Source: UBA10002 sp964373775 (GTDB lineage: Bacteria; Patescibacteriota; Minisyncoccia; Phycocordibacterales; UBA10002). Taken from it: 20,169 nucleotides of DNA. Positions 7,838-15,671 of this stretch are shown piece by piece; positions within the stretch are counted from its first letter, which is position 1; the number at the start of each line of letters is the position of its first letter. Under the pieces are notes generated by a model. It was not told the origin of the DNA, made no database searches, and saw only the letters and a program-made list of their open reading frames with translations. A program made the translations under genes and the position numbers. The stretch is taken from NCBI GenBank assembly GCA_964373775.1, contig CAYJWA010000010.1:1-20169 (forward strand). Direction: 5' to 3'.

Positions 7838-7958
7838 GACAAATAACTCACCACTGAATAACTGAATAACACATGAGAAATTCCGATGTTAAAAAACTTC
7901 CAAAGGAATTCCGTTTTGAATTCGGCAGTCAGGTCACTCGATCAGTGATGTGTTATTC
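7838..7958. repeat. Inverted repeat 'gaataacacat' between convergent genes (family F)
   Basis: GAATAACACAT (7864-7874) is the exact reverse complement of 7948-7958, which overlaps the khpB stop codon. Left-arm words 'ataactcaccactgaataactgaataacac' are reiterated variants. The gap separates two convergent genes and could act as a bidirectional transcription barrier, though no T tract follows. The loop encodes a short peptide resembling a four-helix-bundle protein fragment (see findings). Confidence 0.7.
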
Positions 7959-8414
7959 CGTTCTCGGCTCTTTGTATTTAATCACCACGCGCCTCTGCTC
8001 TCCGGTGCCCACTGACTCGGTCGCGAGGTCGGGCGCATCCTGAAAAAACGAGTGGACAACCCTCCGCTCATACGAGGACATCGGGTCAAGGATTATATTG
8101 CTCTTAAACGAACGGGCGCGTTCACCCATAATTTTCGCTATATTTTTGAGATGAACCGCTGCCGCTTCCTGATAACCGTTGATGTCAACCGTGATGTCGC
8201 GCTCTTCGCCGCCGCCTTTTGCGGCAATTTTTCGGACCAAGTGATTGAGCGCGAACAGGTGCGCGCCGCGAGGACCGATAAGCAATGAGGAGTCGCCGCA
8301 AGTAACAGCGAAGCGGCACGCTCTGTCCTCCTCCGCTATCTCAATGCGCGCCACCGCGATATTCATCAGGCGAAGCAGTTCCTCAAGGTGAGTTTTAATG
8401 TCGTGGGAAGTCAT
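7953..8414 (-). CDS. khpB: KhpB/Jag (EloR)-like RNA-binding protein, KH plus R3H
   Basis: RNA-binding protein of the Jag/KhpB family, which in Firmicutes works with KhpA in controlling cell elongation and division. Seen in 153 residues: a KH domain with the GxxG-type loop in 'SSLLIGPRGAHLFALNHLV' (residues about 42-60) and a C-terminal R3H domain around 'SSYERRVVHSFFQD'. The Jag_N domain found in longer homologues is missing, as is common in small genomes. It lies downstream of yidC on the same strand, the classic rpmH-rnpA-yidC-khpB order. Here, however, a 264-bp repeat-filled gap separates it from yidC, so it may have its own transcript. No Shine-Dalgarno is seen before the ATG at 8414. Confidence 0.86.
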   Translation of the reverse strand: MTSHDIKTHLEELLRLMNIAVARIEIAEEDRACRFAVTCGDSSLLIGPRGAHLFALNHLVRKIAAKGGGEERDITVDINGYQEAAAVHLKNIAKIMGERARSFKSNIILDPMSSYERRVVHSFFQDAPDLATESVGTGEQRRVVIKYKEPRTE

Positions 8415-8678
8415 AGATTTTCACAACTCCAAAGTGCGAATATCGAAATTCGAACCAATTTATTCCTAAACTCTCCAAAACACAGAGCATCCGCCCTTCG
8501 GGGGATCTCCCGAAGGGAGACAAAGTTCAAACAAAACACAAACTTTTCAAAGCACAAAAAGCAGAAATTCACCTTTTCGTTTGTGTTTTTCATTTTTTGC
8601 GCTTTGTGCTTTGTTTGGGTTTTGCCCGCCCGACTGGAATAACGCAGTCGTTCGGGCGGGTGTATTGTGTTTTGTGCT
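8415..8678. repeat. Gap with three palindromic elements (family E long hairpin plus two GC-rich hairpins)
   Basis: No gene is seen. (a) CCCTTCGG...CCGAAGGG hairpin at 8494-8517. (b) Long inverted repeat at 8524-8620 made of 'aaacacaaac/aaagcacaaa' words: AAAACACAAAC at 8533-8543 pairs exactly with 8579-8589, and AAAGCACAAA at 8549-8558 pairs exactly with 8603-8612. (c) CCCGCCCG...CGGGCGGG hairpin at 8625-8660 with inner ACTG/CAGT pairing. The short stretch at 8436-8456 (gcgaatatcgaaattcgaa) resembles family C words. One of these may terminate or attenuate the yidC transcript. Confidence 0.8.
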
Positions 8679-9425
8679 TTAGAAAATATTTCGTGCTTCG
8701 GGTTTGGCGCTACCGCGCCCAAGACGGCGACGCAGATATAATTCCTGCCCGATAGTGAACACATTACTCGTAAGAAAATAAAGCGCAACTGCCCCGGAGA
8801 CCGCAAACGAGACAAACGCCATAAAGACCGGCATCATATACTTCATCTGCAGATGCATTCCGTGCGCCAGGTCTTCGCCAAGCGACGGGGTAGAGGAGCG
8901 CGGCTTCGGCGGAGGAAGAGCGAGCCGCCCCTGGAAATACTGGGTGATACCTACGAGAATCGCGAGAAGCAAACTCTTCCCTGCAATGTCAATGCCGAGA
9001 AAATGCATATCAACCGCCTCGGGCGCGGGGACGAATGAATAGAGAAGGGGCAGATCAACTGCGGGTAGCCCTCCCTGAAAGAAAACATAGTACAGGGCAA
9101 TCACCACCGGAATCTGGATAAAAATGGGGAGAATGCCGGCAAACGGATTGATGTTTTTCTCGCGGTAAAACTCCATAATCGCCTTGCCCTGCGCCTGCTT
9201 GTCGTTTTTGTGCCGCTCTTTGATGCGGTTCACCTCGCCCTCGTGCTCTTTCATCAGAAGTTGGAAACGCGCGGCTTTTTGCGAGAGAGGAAAAAGCAAA
9301 AGTTTGATGCAAACAGTCAAAAGAACGACACCAAGTCCTGCGGATGCCCCGGGAAGAACGGCGATCAAAAAAATCAGACCGTTGTAGAGCGGCTGATAGA
9401 AAACAGCTTTGAGCAAAGCGAGCAT
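8679..9425 (-). CDS. yidC: YidC/Oxa1-family membrane protein insertase
   Basis: Inserts proteins into the cytoplasmic membrane, alone or with Sec. 248 residues with the five-TM core of the Gram-positive/SpoIIIJ type and without the large periplasmic P1 domain. Seen: TM1 'GLGVVLLTVCIKLLLFPLSQ' (residues 30-49), a cytoplasmic helical hairpin 'MKEHEGEVNRIKERHKNDKQ', the family phrase 'NPFAGILPIFIQIPVVIALY', and C-terminal helices 'YMMPVFMAFVSFAVSGAVALYFLTSN' (quoted in part: core 'AVSGAVALYFLTSNVF'). Odd: the conserved hydrophilic-groove Arg of TM1 is Lys here (K41), keeping the charge. It has its own consensus promoter in the rnpA-yidC gap. Confidence 0.95.
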   Translation of the reverse strand: MLALLKAVFYQPLYNGLIFLIAVLPGASAGLGVVLLTVCIKLLLFPLSQKAARFQLLMKEHEGEVNRIKERHKNDKQAQGKAIMEFYREKNINPFAGILPIFIQIPVVIALYYVFFQGGLPAVDLPLLYSFVPAPEAVDMHFLGIDIAGKSLLLAILVGITQYFQGRLALPPPKPRSSTPSLGEDLAHGMHLQMKYMMPVFMAFVSFAVSGAVALYFLTSNVFTIGQELYLRRRLGRGSAKPEARNIF

Positions 9426-9431
9426 TATTCA

Positions 9432-9460
9432 ATTCTAGCCCAGAACGAGACGCGATTCAA
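9432..9460 (-). promoter_or_regulatory. yidC promoter (leaderless)
   Basis: On the minus strand: TTGAAT (complement of 9455-9460), a 17-nt spacer, TAGAAT (complement of 9432-9437), then 6 nt to the ATG at 9425. It lies in the 46-bp rnpA-yidC gap, so yidC can be transcribed apart from rpmH-rnpA. Confidence 0.72.
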
Positions 9461-9471
9461 CCCGTGACAAA

Positions 9472-9807
9472 TTATCTTCTGGCTTCTCCTTTCTCAAGTA
9501 ACGCGGAGAGTTCGTACTCCAGCTCCTGAAAGGAAAGCGCGGGGGCGCCCTGTTTCGCTGTAATGACCGCGGAGCGCCCCCGGAGGGAAGGGAGCGCGGA
9601 GCGCAGGATTTCATAGATGCGCCGGCGCAAAAGATTGCGCTGTACTGCGGTCCTTGCAACGCGAACGGAAACCACGACAGCGATTTTTGCCTCCGTATCT
9701 GTCTCGTTCCTCTGTATCCGGAAAAGAAAGTGGGGAGAATTGAACCCGCGCGCGGCGCGCGCCTCCTTAAAATCAGCGGAACGAAGACGGTTTCCCTTCG
9801 CAAGCAT
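9472..9807 (-). CDS. rnpA: Ribonuclease P protein component
   Basis: Protein subunit that helps the RNase P RNA remove 5' leaders from pre-tRNAs. 111 residues, normal for the family. Seen: the basic N-terminal opening 'MLAKGNRLRSADFKEA', the central beta-strand 'KIAVVVSVRVARTAVQRN', and the RNR-type helix 'RTAVQRNLLRRRIYEILR' (residues about 52-69), which carries the conserved basic residues that contact the RNA. It lies between rpmH (upstream, same strand) and yidC, the near-universal order. The gap to rpmH holds a family A inverted repeat, unusual for this normally tight pair. The RNase P RNA is not in this window. Confidence 0.93.
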   Translation of the reverse strand: MLAKGNRLRSADFKEARAARGFNSPHFLFRIQRNETDTEAKIAVVVSVRVARTAVQRNLLRRRIYEILRSALPSLRGRSAVITAKQGAPALSFQELEYELSALLEKGEARR

Positions 9808-9810
9808 AGG

Positions 9811-9927
9811 AAATTAACCTAATTATTCTAATTGACCTAATGAAATCCCAAGACCCGATGGTTAACTCCGGGCGTTGCTCGGGGGGAATCTCGGTTTTTG
9901 GATTTTGGCATTCCTTAGGATAATTTA
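9811..9927. repeat. Inverted repeat family A, copy 2 (between rpmH and rnpA)
   Basis: Positions 9812-9844 repeat exactly the 33 bp at 4557-4589. The right arm (ggattttggcattccttaggataattt, 9901-9926) is an imperfect reverse complement of the left-arm words. The right arm ends in the rpmH stop codon (9925-9927) and the left arm begins 4 nt before the rnpA start, so the element fills the intergenic gap. Confidence 0.82.
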
Positions 9928-10059
9928 GACGGAAAGGCGCGCTCTCCCCTTGCGCCGCCGGCGCGAGAGAGCGCTCCGTCCGGCAGGCGATTTCATCCGC
10001 GCCCGAAACCCGTGCGTCCGCGCGCGCTTTTTCCTTTTCGGATGGTAAGTGAATGACAT
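9925..10059 (-). CDS. rpmH: Ribosomal protein bL34
   Basis: 44-residue protein of the large ribosomal subunit. It reads MSFTYHPKRKKRARTHGF, then 'RARMKSPAGRSALSRRRRKG' and ends RARLSV, which matches the bL34 pattern T-Y-x-P-K/S-x-x-K-R-x-R-x-H-G-F-R-x-R-M...R-R-R-x-K-G-R-x-x-L-S over its full length. The start (MSF instead of the usual MKR) is fixed by the conserved TYHP block. It is the first gene of the leftward rpmH-rnpA-yidC-khpB cluster and divergent from dnaA, a classical origin-proximal arrangement. A longer ORF in another frame covers it and can mask it in automated calls. Confidence 0.95.
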   Translation of the reverse strand: MSFTYHPKRKKRARTHGFRARMKSPAGRSALSRRRRKGRARLSV

Positions 10060-10096
10060 GAAGTATGAAGTATGCTGTCCCCCGGTTGTCCACTCC

Positions 10097-10125
10097 TTAT
10101 TAACATAAACGGCTTCTTTTTACAA
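10097..10125 (-). promoter_or_regulatory. Possible rpmH promoter
   Basis: On the minus strand: TTGTAA (complement of 10120-10125), a 17-nt spacer, TAATAA (complement of 10097-10102), predicting a leader of about 30 nt before rpmH. Moderate matches only. Confidence 0.4.
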
Positions 10126-10148
10126 GTTTTGCATTTTTTGAATGAGTA

Positions 10149-10243
10149 TATACTAGTACCACTCAAGAAATGTAATATAAAACATGTAGCATGAAATATA
10201 CTCCCTTCTTATTTCATGTTTCATCTTTCATGTTCCATACTTT
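10149..10243. repeat. AT-rich dnaA upstream region with family D inverted repeat
   Basis: Words such as 'catgaaatata' and 'atttcatgtttcat' form an imperfect hairpin: ATGAAATA at 10191-10198 pairs exactly with 10210-10217, and flanking aacatg/catgtt words pair further out. TATACT occurs at 10149-10154 and 10197-10202 and could serve as -10 boxes for dnaA. Related words recur at 17470-17570. A near-match to a DnaA box (TTGTCCACT) is at 10086-10094. Confidence 0.65.
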
Positions 10244-11590
10244 ATGACTGACACCAAACAACTCTGGGAAAGCGCGCTGACTGAGATTGAGCTCGCGGTC
10301 TCAAAAGCGAATTTCACCACATGGTTCCGGGACACTGCGGTGGTGCGAGTTGAAGAGGGGGTGGTCTATCTCTCCGTACCAAACGCCTTCGTCAAGGACT
10401 GGCTCTGTAACAAATACCACAAATTCATTCTCCATGCGCTCCGCAACCTCTCGGAACATATACGGGCGCTGGAGTATGTAGTTTCAAAAAATGAAGGGCG
10501 CAAGGGGGAAGAGGCTGAAGCGCGAACCAACCCTGTCCTGGAAGGAGAACTGCCGCTCCACGAGTACTACATAGACAAGGAAAGCAACCTGAACTTGCGC
10601 TACTCGTTTGAATCGTTCGTGGTCGGCCCTTTCAATGAACTCGCGCACGCAGCGGCGCAAGCGGTTCTGAAGCAGCCCGGGGTCGCGTACAACCCGCTTT
10701 TCGTGTATGGCGCAACGGGTCACGGCAAGACGCACCTTTTGCAGGCAATGGGCAACCATCTCAAAGCAGCGCAGCAGGGAAGCCGCGTGCTCTATGTTAC
10801 CTCGGAGAAGTTCTCGCAGGATTATGTGAGTTCCGTCCAGAACAACCGCATTGCGCAGTTTAAGGAGAGATACCGCCACTATGATACGCTTATCATGGAC
10901 GATATACAGTTCTTGTCCGGGAAGGAGAAGAGCCAGGAAGAACTTTTCCATCTCTTTAACGACATGTTCGCCCATAACAAACAAGTTGTCTTTTCCTCAG
11001 ACAAACACCCGAATTATATCCAGAGTATGGAAGAACGGCTGAAATCGCGGTTTTCCGCCGGTATGCTCGTGGATATTCCTCCGCCGGACAAAGAGTCCCG
11101 CATCGCAATACTCAAAACAAAGGCGCGCCTGCTCAAATTCGCTCTTGCGGACGATGTGGCGGAGTATATCGCAGGCACCCTGGAGGGAAATGTTCGCGAA
11201 CTAGAGGGAGTGCTGAATTCTTTGATTATCCACTCCCAGGTGAAACGGCGCGAGCCCACACTTCCCGAGGTAAAAGCCGTCCTCAAAAGCGCAAGCCGCC
11301 CCAAAAAAGCGATGTCTGTCAAAGATATCATCAAAGCAGTCAGCAGTTTCTACAACATAGACGAGAACCACATCTGCGAGAAGACGCGGCGCAAGGAAGT
11401 CGTCAAGCCGCGCCAGCTCGTGATGTACATCATGCGCGAGGACTGCGGCGTCTCCTACCCTCTCATTGGCCAAAAACTGGGGGGACGCGACCACACGACC
11501 GTAATTCATTCGTGCGAGAAGATAAGAAATGAGGTGCGAGAAAACGCGGCATTGCTTCACGAAATAAATCAGATTCGCGCGTTGCTGTGA
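10244..11590 (+). CDS. dnaA: Chromosomal replication initiator DnaA
   Basis: AAA+ ATPase that binds DnaA boxes and melts the origin. 448 residues, the normal length. Domain I: 'LWESALTEIELAVSKANFTTWF' (quoted in part: core 'ELAVSKANFTTWF') with the usual WF near residue 30. Domain II: a short linker. Domain III: Walker A GATGHGKT (156-163), Walker B 'LIMDDIQF' with D219-D220, sensor 1 'VVFSSDKHP', and the Arg-finger region 'ERLKSRFSAGMLVDI'. Domain IV: the DNA-binding signature 'GGRDHTTVIHSCEKI' (from residue 413). It is divergent from rpmH and followed by dnaN, with a DnaA box in the gap, so autoregulation is likely. No Shine-Dalgarno is seen before the ATG. Confidence 0.97.
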   Translation: MTDTKQLWESALTEIELAVSKANFTTWFRDTAVVRVEEGVVYLSVPNAFVKDWLCNKYHKFILHALRNLSEHIRALEYVVSKNEGRKGEEAEARTNPVLEGELPLHEYYIDKESNLNLRYSFESFVVGPFNELAHAAAQAVLKQPGVAYNPLFVYGATGHGKTHLLQAMGNHLKAAQQGSRVLYVTSEKFSQDYVSSVQNNRIAQFKERYRHYDTLIMDDIQFLSGKEKSQEELFHLFNDMFAHNKQVVFSSDKHPNYIQSMEERLKSRFSAGMLVDIPPPDKESRIAILKTKARLLKFALADDVAEYIAGTLEGNVRELEGVLNSLIIHSQVKRREPTLPEVKAVLKSASRPKKAMSVKDIIKAVSSFYNIDENHICEKTRRKEVVKPRQLVMYIMREDCGVSYPLIGQKLGGRDHTTVIHSCEKIRNEVRENAALLHEINQIRALL

Positions 11591-11809
11591 ATTTTAGTCT
11601 TCCTGTTGAAAAACGGTGCGGGGAAGACTCAGGAAAGGGGGGTTGAGCGGGATAAAAAAGAAATAACAGAAAAGGAAACAAAAAAAAGAATCATCTTATC
11701 CACAGGAAGCGAATGGAGAAAGGGAAAGAAAACACTGTAACAAAAAGTTTTTTTGTTATCCCCGCAAGACACAGGGTTATCATTAATAACATTCTTTAAT
11801 AAAAAATAT
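11591..11809. other. Putative oriC in the dnaA-dnaN gap
   Basis: Contains a perfect DnaA box TTATCCACA at 11696-11704, degenerate relatives TTATCCCCG (11756-11764) and TTATCATTA (11777-11785), and an AT-rich stretch at 11777-11812 just before dnaN that could unwind. Also present are a perfect hairpin TAACAAAAA-gtt-TTTTTGTTA (11738-11758), an AGTCTTCC/GGAAGACT hairpin just after the dnaA stop, and a purine-rich tract (11640-11735). Origins often lie in this gap, but few strong boxes are present, so the assignment is tentative. Confidence 0.55.
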
Positions 11810-12907
11810 ATGAGAATAGAATGCGTCACGGAAAAGTTACAAAAGGCTCTTGCAAAGGCAGAACGCTTTACCGGAAAAAATCTTTCGCTTCCTATTCTTT
11901 CCCACCTATTTTTATCGGCGAAAAAGGGGATTCTCACGGTCCGCGCCACAAACCTTGATGTGGGGGTGGAGATCTCCCTGCCCGCAAAAGTGGAGAGGGA
12001 GGGGGAAGCGGCGGTGCCGGCTTCTGTGTTTGCGCAACTTATTGCGAATCTCGGCGCGCCGCGCGGGGTGGTACTGGAGGAGAAAAACAAGGCACTTGCC
12101 GTGGTAACTGTGCAGACAAAAGCCGCGGTGAAGATGTCTCCCCCGGATGATTTTCCGACCCTCCCGCGCATCGGAGGCAGAACAATCTCCTTGGACCCGA
12201 AGGTTTTTGTCACGGGTTTTAAGGCGGTTTCGTACAGCGCGTCAGCAGGGAACCTGAAACCAGAATTGGGGAGTATTTTTCTCTCTACCAGGGGAAACGA
12301 GTTGGTTTTTGCGGCAACCGACTCATTCCGGCTCGCGGAGAAGAGGGTATTACTCAAGAAAGCCGTTGAGGTGCCGAGTATCCTTGTTCCGGTCCGCAAT
12401 CTCGGCGAGGTCTGCCGTGTTTTGGAAGACGCAGCGAGTGAAGTGGCTGTCTCTTTGGAAAAAACACAAGTGTCGTTTGTTGGAGAGGGATTTTATGTTA
12501 CCTCCCGCATCATTGACGGTGCATTTCCTGACTATCAACAGATTATCCCCAAGAGTCATGCAACCGAAGCAGTTGCGTTGAAAGAAGATGTGCTCCAGGC
12601 GCTCCGGCTCGCGACATTGTTTTCGGATCGGTTCAACCAAGTGCGGGTAAAAGCAGACCCGGTCGGCAAATATCTTGAGTTTTCGTCTCGCCGGGAGGAT
12701 GCCGGGGAGAACGCAAGCCACATAGCCGCCGCGCTCACCGGAGAGGCCGTGGAGAGCAACTTCAATCATCGCTACATCAGCGACTGCTTGCAGTCCATTT
12801 CCTCGGATAGCGTGGTTTTTCGATGGAACGGGGAGGGGAAGCCGCTCCTCGTCAGCGGGGTCGGGGACAAAAGTTTCCAGTATCTCGCGATGCCGATGAA
12901 CAGATAA
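11810..12907 (+). CDS. dnaN: DNA polymerase III beta subunit (sliding clamp)
   Basis: Ring-shaped clamp that tethers the replicative polymerase. 365 residues, normal length, with the three-repeat clamp layout. Seen: start 'MRIECVTEKLQKALAKAERF', domain-1 phrases 'LPILSHLFLSAKKGILTVRATNLDVG' (quoted in part: core 'LTVRATNLDVGVEI'), central 'TDSFRLAEKRV', 'IIDGAFPDYQQIIP', and the canonical end 'KSFQYLAMPMNR'. An in-frame TTG at 11753 lies inside the hairpin of the putative origin and would add an unrelated leader, so I use the ATG at 11810. It lies directly after dnaA. Confidence 0.96.
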   Translation: MRIECVTEKLQKALAKAERFTGKNLSLPILSHLFLSAKKGILTVRATNLDVGVEISLPAKVEREGEAAVPASVFAQLIANLGAPRGVVLEEKNKALAVVTVQTKAAVKMSPPDDFPTLPRIGGRTISLDPKVFVTGFKAVSYSASAGNLKPELGSIFLSTRGNELVFAATDSFRLAEKRVLLKKAVEVPSILVPVRNLGEVCRVLEDAASEVAVSLEKTQVSFVGEGFYVTSRIIDGAFPDYQQIIPKSHATEAVALKEDVLQALRLATLFSDRFNQVRVKADPVGKYLEFSSRREDAGENASHIAAALTGEAVESNFNHRYISDCLQSISSDSVVFRWNGEGKPLLVSGVGDKSFQYLAMPMNR

Positions 12908-13154
12908 ACATACCAATATATTTACCCTGCAGTGAGCCTCGCTCTACTACGGGGGCGAATGATACGAATCTGCGGGTGGATACGAATAAGACGAAAGAGG
13001 TAAGAAGTTAATTTTTTGGCAGGTAAATTACTCGCGCGGCTGGACAAACCATCTTATTCTGGGCGAAGCGCCGCGCCGTTAGATAATCTCGTAAAATTGG
13101 CGTCCGGGGCAGGGAAACCGCGGGGCCCTCCATCGTTTGAGACCCCCATAAAAC
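12908..13154. repeat. Convergent gap with word repeats and GC-rich hairpin (family G)
   Basis: No gene is seen between the convergent dnaN and PBP genes. 12908-13000 holds family B-like words (accaatatat, gatacgaat, ggatacgaataa). 13033-13072 holds a GC-rich imperfect hairpin: GCGCGGC pairs with GCCGCGC across the 'ctggacaaaccatcttattctgggcgaa' loop, which contains its own GGCG-aag-CGCC hairpin; flanking ttactcg/cgag words pair weakly. It could end transcription from both sides, though no T run follows. Confidence 0.55.
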
Positions 13155-15665
13155 TCAGTCGGACACTAAAAAGGTAACGGTCGTCTCGCCGCGGTTCTGC
13201 ACAATATCATACGCAACGGCTTTGAGTTCGTTCGTCTCCGCGAGGTTATCCAGTTCTGTGAGCGATACGGAAATTGACCACGGCGCTTTGGCGGCGGAGC
13301 CCACAAAGAGGTTATTCACAAAGAAGTTCACCTTGGTGACCGGGAAGCGCGATGAGGCGGTGATGCGCGCCGACACTTTCGCGGCGCGCGAGTAGGTTGC
13401 TCCGGCTGCGGGCTCAAGAAACGCGAGTTTCGGCGCGAACTCCGGCTTGTGGATGTCGTCTAAAGCAGTCGGAATATCTGCTTCGGTCTGGTCAGTAAGC
13501 CCTTGCTCCGCTGCCCACTTGCGCACGGCGTATTCCCAGCGCGTAAACTGCGGGTCGCTCTCCGGCGGAGAAGTCCGCGGGACAAGCGGGGAGTCCTTAT
13601 CAATCCAGTACAATGTAGAGTGTATCTCGCGAATCGCTCGCTCTTCGCGAAGTTCGGGCGGCGTGTACTCGGTCGCTCGTTTCCCGGAAAGTTTGTCCGT
13701 AAAATATGTCTTGCCGCCCTGCCAGATTCCCCGAAGGATGGGCGGAAGCGCGGAGAGGTCGCGCTCCGGCGGCTTCTCAAACTTTTCATCCGGAAGGGTC
13801 TTGAGCGCCGCTTCCATAAACGTATGCCAGAGAGGCGCCACGATAAAGGCAGCCACCTTTTTCTGCATGGGGCGGTTGTCGTTGTTTCCCGCCCACGCGC
13901 CGACCGCAATGCTCGGCGTATAGCCCACAATCCAGGCATCGCGATAGTCGTTTGTGGTGCCGGTCTTTGCGGCAACCGAACGGGCAGGGAAGTAGAGGGG
14001 AGAGGTTGCGCTGAAAGCAGGCGCGCGCGCCTTGTTGTCCGCGAGAATATCCGTAATGGTCTGCGCAATTTCTTTTTCAAGAACGCGCCCGCCGCGCCCG
14101 TCAAATGCTTCCAATATTTTCCCCTCTTTGTTGGTAACGCGCAGGAGCGCGGCAGGCGGGTACCTCTCTCCTTCGGCGGCAAAGACGCCGTAGGCGCTCG
14201 TGAGTTCCAGAAGCGTTACCTCGCCGCCACCCAAAACAAGCGTAAGCCCGTAACGAGCAATGTCGGTCAATGTAGATACTCCCATATCCTGCGCGAGGCG
14301 GAGCGACTCTTGCAATCCCGCAAGGTAGAGAACTTGTACGGCGGGAATATTGATGGACTGGGCGAGAGCGTCGCGGAAGGAAACAGGGCCATGATATTTG
14401 CCGTCGTAATTTTCCGGCATATAGCACCGGTCCTCATTGCCGGAAATAATCGCCGTGCCGTCAGGATTGCACTCGGTTGAGAACTCGGTGGGAAGGTCAA
14501 AGATAATGGTTTCAGGGGTAAAGCCCTTTCGGAATGCCTGCGCATACACAAACGGCTTGAACGCGGAGCCGGGTTGGCGCAGTCCCAAAGTAGCGTTAAA
14601 GTTCCCGTCAATCTCTTTGTCAAAGTAGTCGCGGGAACCAGCCATCGCGAGAATTTGGCCGGTCTTTGGGTCAAGAGCCACAAGGGCCGCGTTCTCCGCG
14701 TCAAATTTTTCTTTGTTCTCCCGGGCGTATTTTCCCACAATCTCCTCCGCTTTTTGCTGGAGCGGGTAATCAAGAGTCGTGATGACGCGGAGCCCTTCCT
14801 CCTGGAGCGCGCGCCGACCGTAGCGCTCCTCAAGGTATTGGCTTACGAAAAAAACAAAGTGCGGGGCGCGAATGCCGGTTTCCGCGGGGGGGAGGAAGGA
14901 GACCTTTTCCGCGCGCGCGGCTTCATATTCCGCTTCTGTGATGAAGCCGTTGCCGCGCATGCGCGCGAGCACCAGGTCTTTCCGTTCCTCCAGTTTGTCC
15001 TTGTGCGTGCCGTAGGGAGAGAAAAAGGTCGGCGCGTTCGGGAGCGCGGCAAGGTAGGCGGATTCTGCAATGGAGAGTTCGCCCGCATTCTTTCCAAAGA
15101 ATGCCTGCGCCGCTTCTTCAATGCCGTAGAGCTGCCCGCCGTAAGGCGCTTCGTTCAGATAGAGCGCGAGAATGGTTTCCTTGTCCATATTCTGCTCCAT
15201 TTTCCACGCAAGAACCCACTCTTTGAGTTTTCGCGATATTTTTTTCTCTCCAGTGAGCAGCGAATTTTTTACCACCTGCTGAGTGATGGTAGAGCCGCCT
15301 TGGCTAAAGCTTCCTGTGCGCAGGTTCGCGAACGCGGCGCGAAAAAAAGCCAAAGGACGGATGCCGCGATGCTGGAAAAAGGTGTCGTCCTCAATCGCCA
15401 CGGTGGCGTTTTTTATATGGCGGGAGATTTCTGTGTAGGGAATGACAGTGCGCTTCTTGCCGCTGTTTAAGTCATAGAGGAGGATCTCGCCGGTGCGGTC
15501 ATAGAGCTTTGTTGATTGTTCCACTTTGCGCGCGGAAAACGCGGCAATGTCCGGCAGTTTCCAAGTGGATGCCCACAAGAGAAGAACGCCGGTGCCGAAG
15601 AGCGTAGATGACAGAGCGAGGAGCAAAAGTCCCCGGGAATGTCCTCTTTTGCGGCGGCGAGGCAT
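13155..15665 (-). CDS. Class A penicillin-binding protein (PBP1A-like)
   Basis: Bifunctional peptidoglycan synthase on the outer face of the membrane. 836 residues: basic N-terminus and one TM anchor (about 12-32); GT51 glycosyltransferase with 'IEDDTFFQHRG' (catalytic Glu92) and 'QGGSTITQQVVKN' (122-134); transpeptidase with S367-A-F-K370, S437-I-N439 and K567-T-G-T570. All catalytic motifs are present. The last 100 or so residues form a beta-rich, Ig-like domain ('KVNFFVNNLFVGSAAKAPW'), often seen in pbpC/PBP1A-like proteins. The start at 15665 gives the usual short basic tail; an in-frame ATG 18 nt upstream is less likely because the -10 box would fall inside the reading frame. Transcribed divergently from tyrS. 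Confidence 0.95.
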   Translation of the reverse strand: MPRRRKRGHSRGLLLLALSSTLFGTGVLLLWASTWKLPDIAAFSARKVEQSTKLYDRTGEILLYDLNSGKKRTVIPYTEISRHIKNATVAIEDDTFFQHRGIRPLAFFRAAFANLRTGSFSQGGSTITQQVVKNSLLTGEKKISRKLKEWVLAWKMEQNMDKETILALYLNEAPYGGQLYGIEEAAQAFFGKNAGELSIAESAYLAALPNAPTFFSPYGTHKDKLEERKDLVLARMRGNGFITEAEYEAARAEKVSFLPPAETGIRAPHFVFFVSQYLEERYGRRALQEEGLRVITTLDYPLQQKAEEIVGKYARENKEKFDAENAALVALDPKTGQILAMAGSRDYFDKEIDGNFNATLGLRQPGSAFKPFVYAQAFRKGFTPETIIFDLPTEFSTECNPDGTAIISGNEDRCYMPENYDGKYHGPVSFRDALAQSINIPAVQVLYLAGLQESLRLAQDMGVSTLTDIARYGLTLVLGGGEVTLLELTSAYGVFAAEGERYPPAALLRVTNKEGKILEAFDGRGGRVLEKEIAQTITDILADNKARAPAFSATSPLYFPARSVAAKTGTTNDYRDAWIVGYTPSIAVGAWAGNNDNRPMQKKVAAFIVAPLWHTFMEAALKTLPDEKFEKPPERDLSALPPILRGIWQGGKTYFTDKLSGKRATEYTPPELREERAIREIHSTLYWIDKDSPLVPRTSPPESDPQFTRWEYAVRKWAAEQGLTDQTEADIPTALDDIHKPEFAPKLAFLEPAAGATYSRAAKVSARITASSRFPVTKVNFFVNNLFVGSAAKAPWSISVSLTELDNLAETNELKAVAYDIVQNRGETTVTFLVSD

Positions 15666-15671
15666 AGGAAG

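Noticed and set aside
9773..10093. 106-codon minus-strand ORF covering rpmH
   Set aside because: It reads the rpmH-rnpA gap and rpmH in the wrong frame; the real gene there is the 44-codon bL34.
13312..13320. TTATTCACA, a match to the DnaA-box consensus
   Set aside because: Lies inside the PBP coding sequence far from other boxes; one such match in 20 kb is expected by chance.
13503..15470. Long plus-strand ORFs opposite the PBP gene (13503-14480, 14574-15470)
   Set aside because: Antisense shadows of a well-conserved PBP; the GC-rich codon pattern opens the opposite frames.
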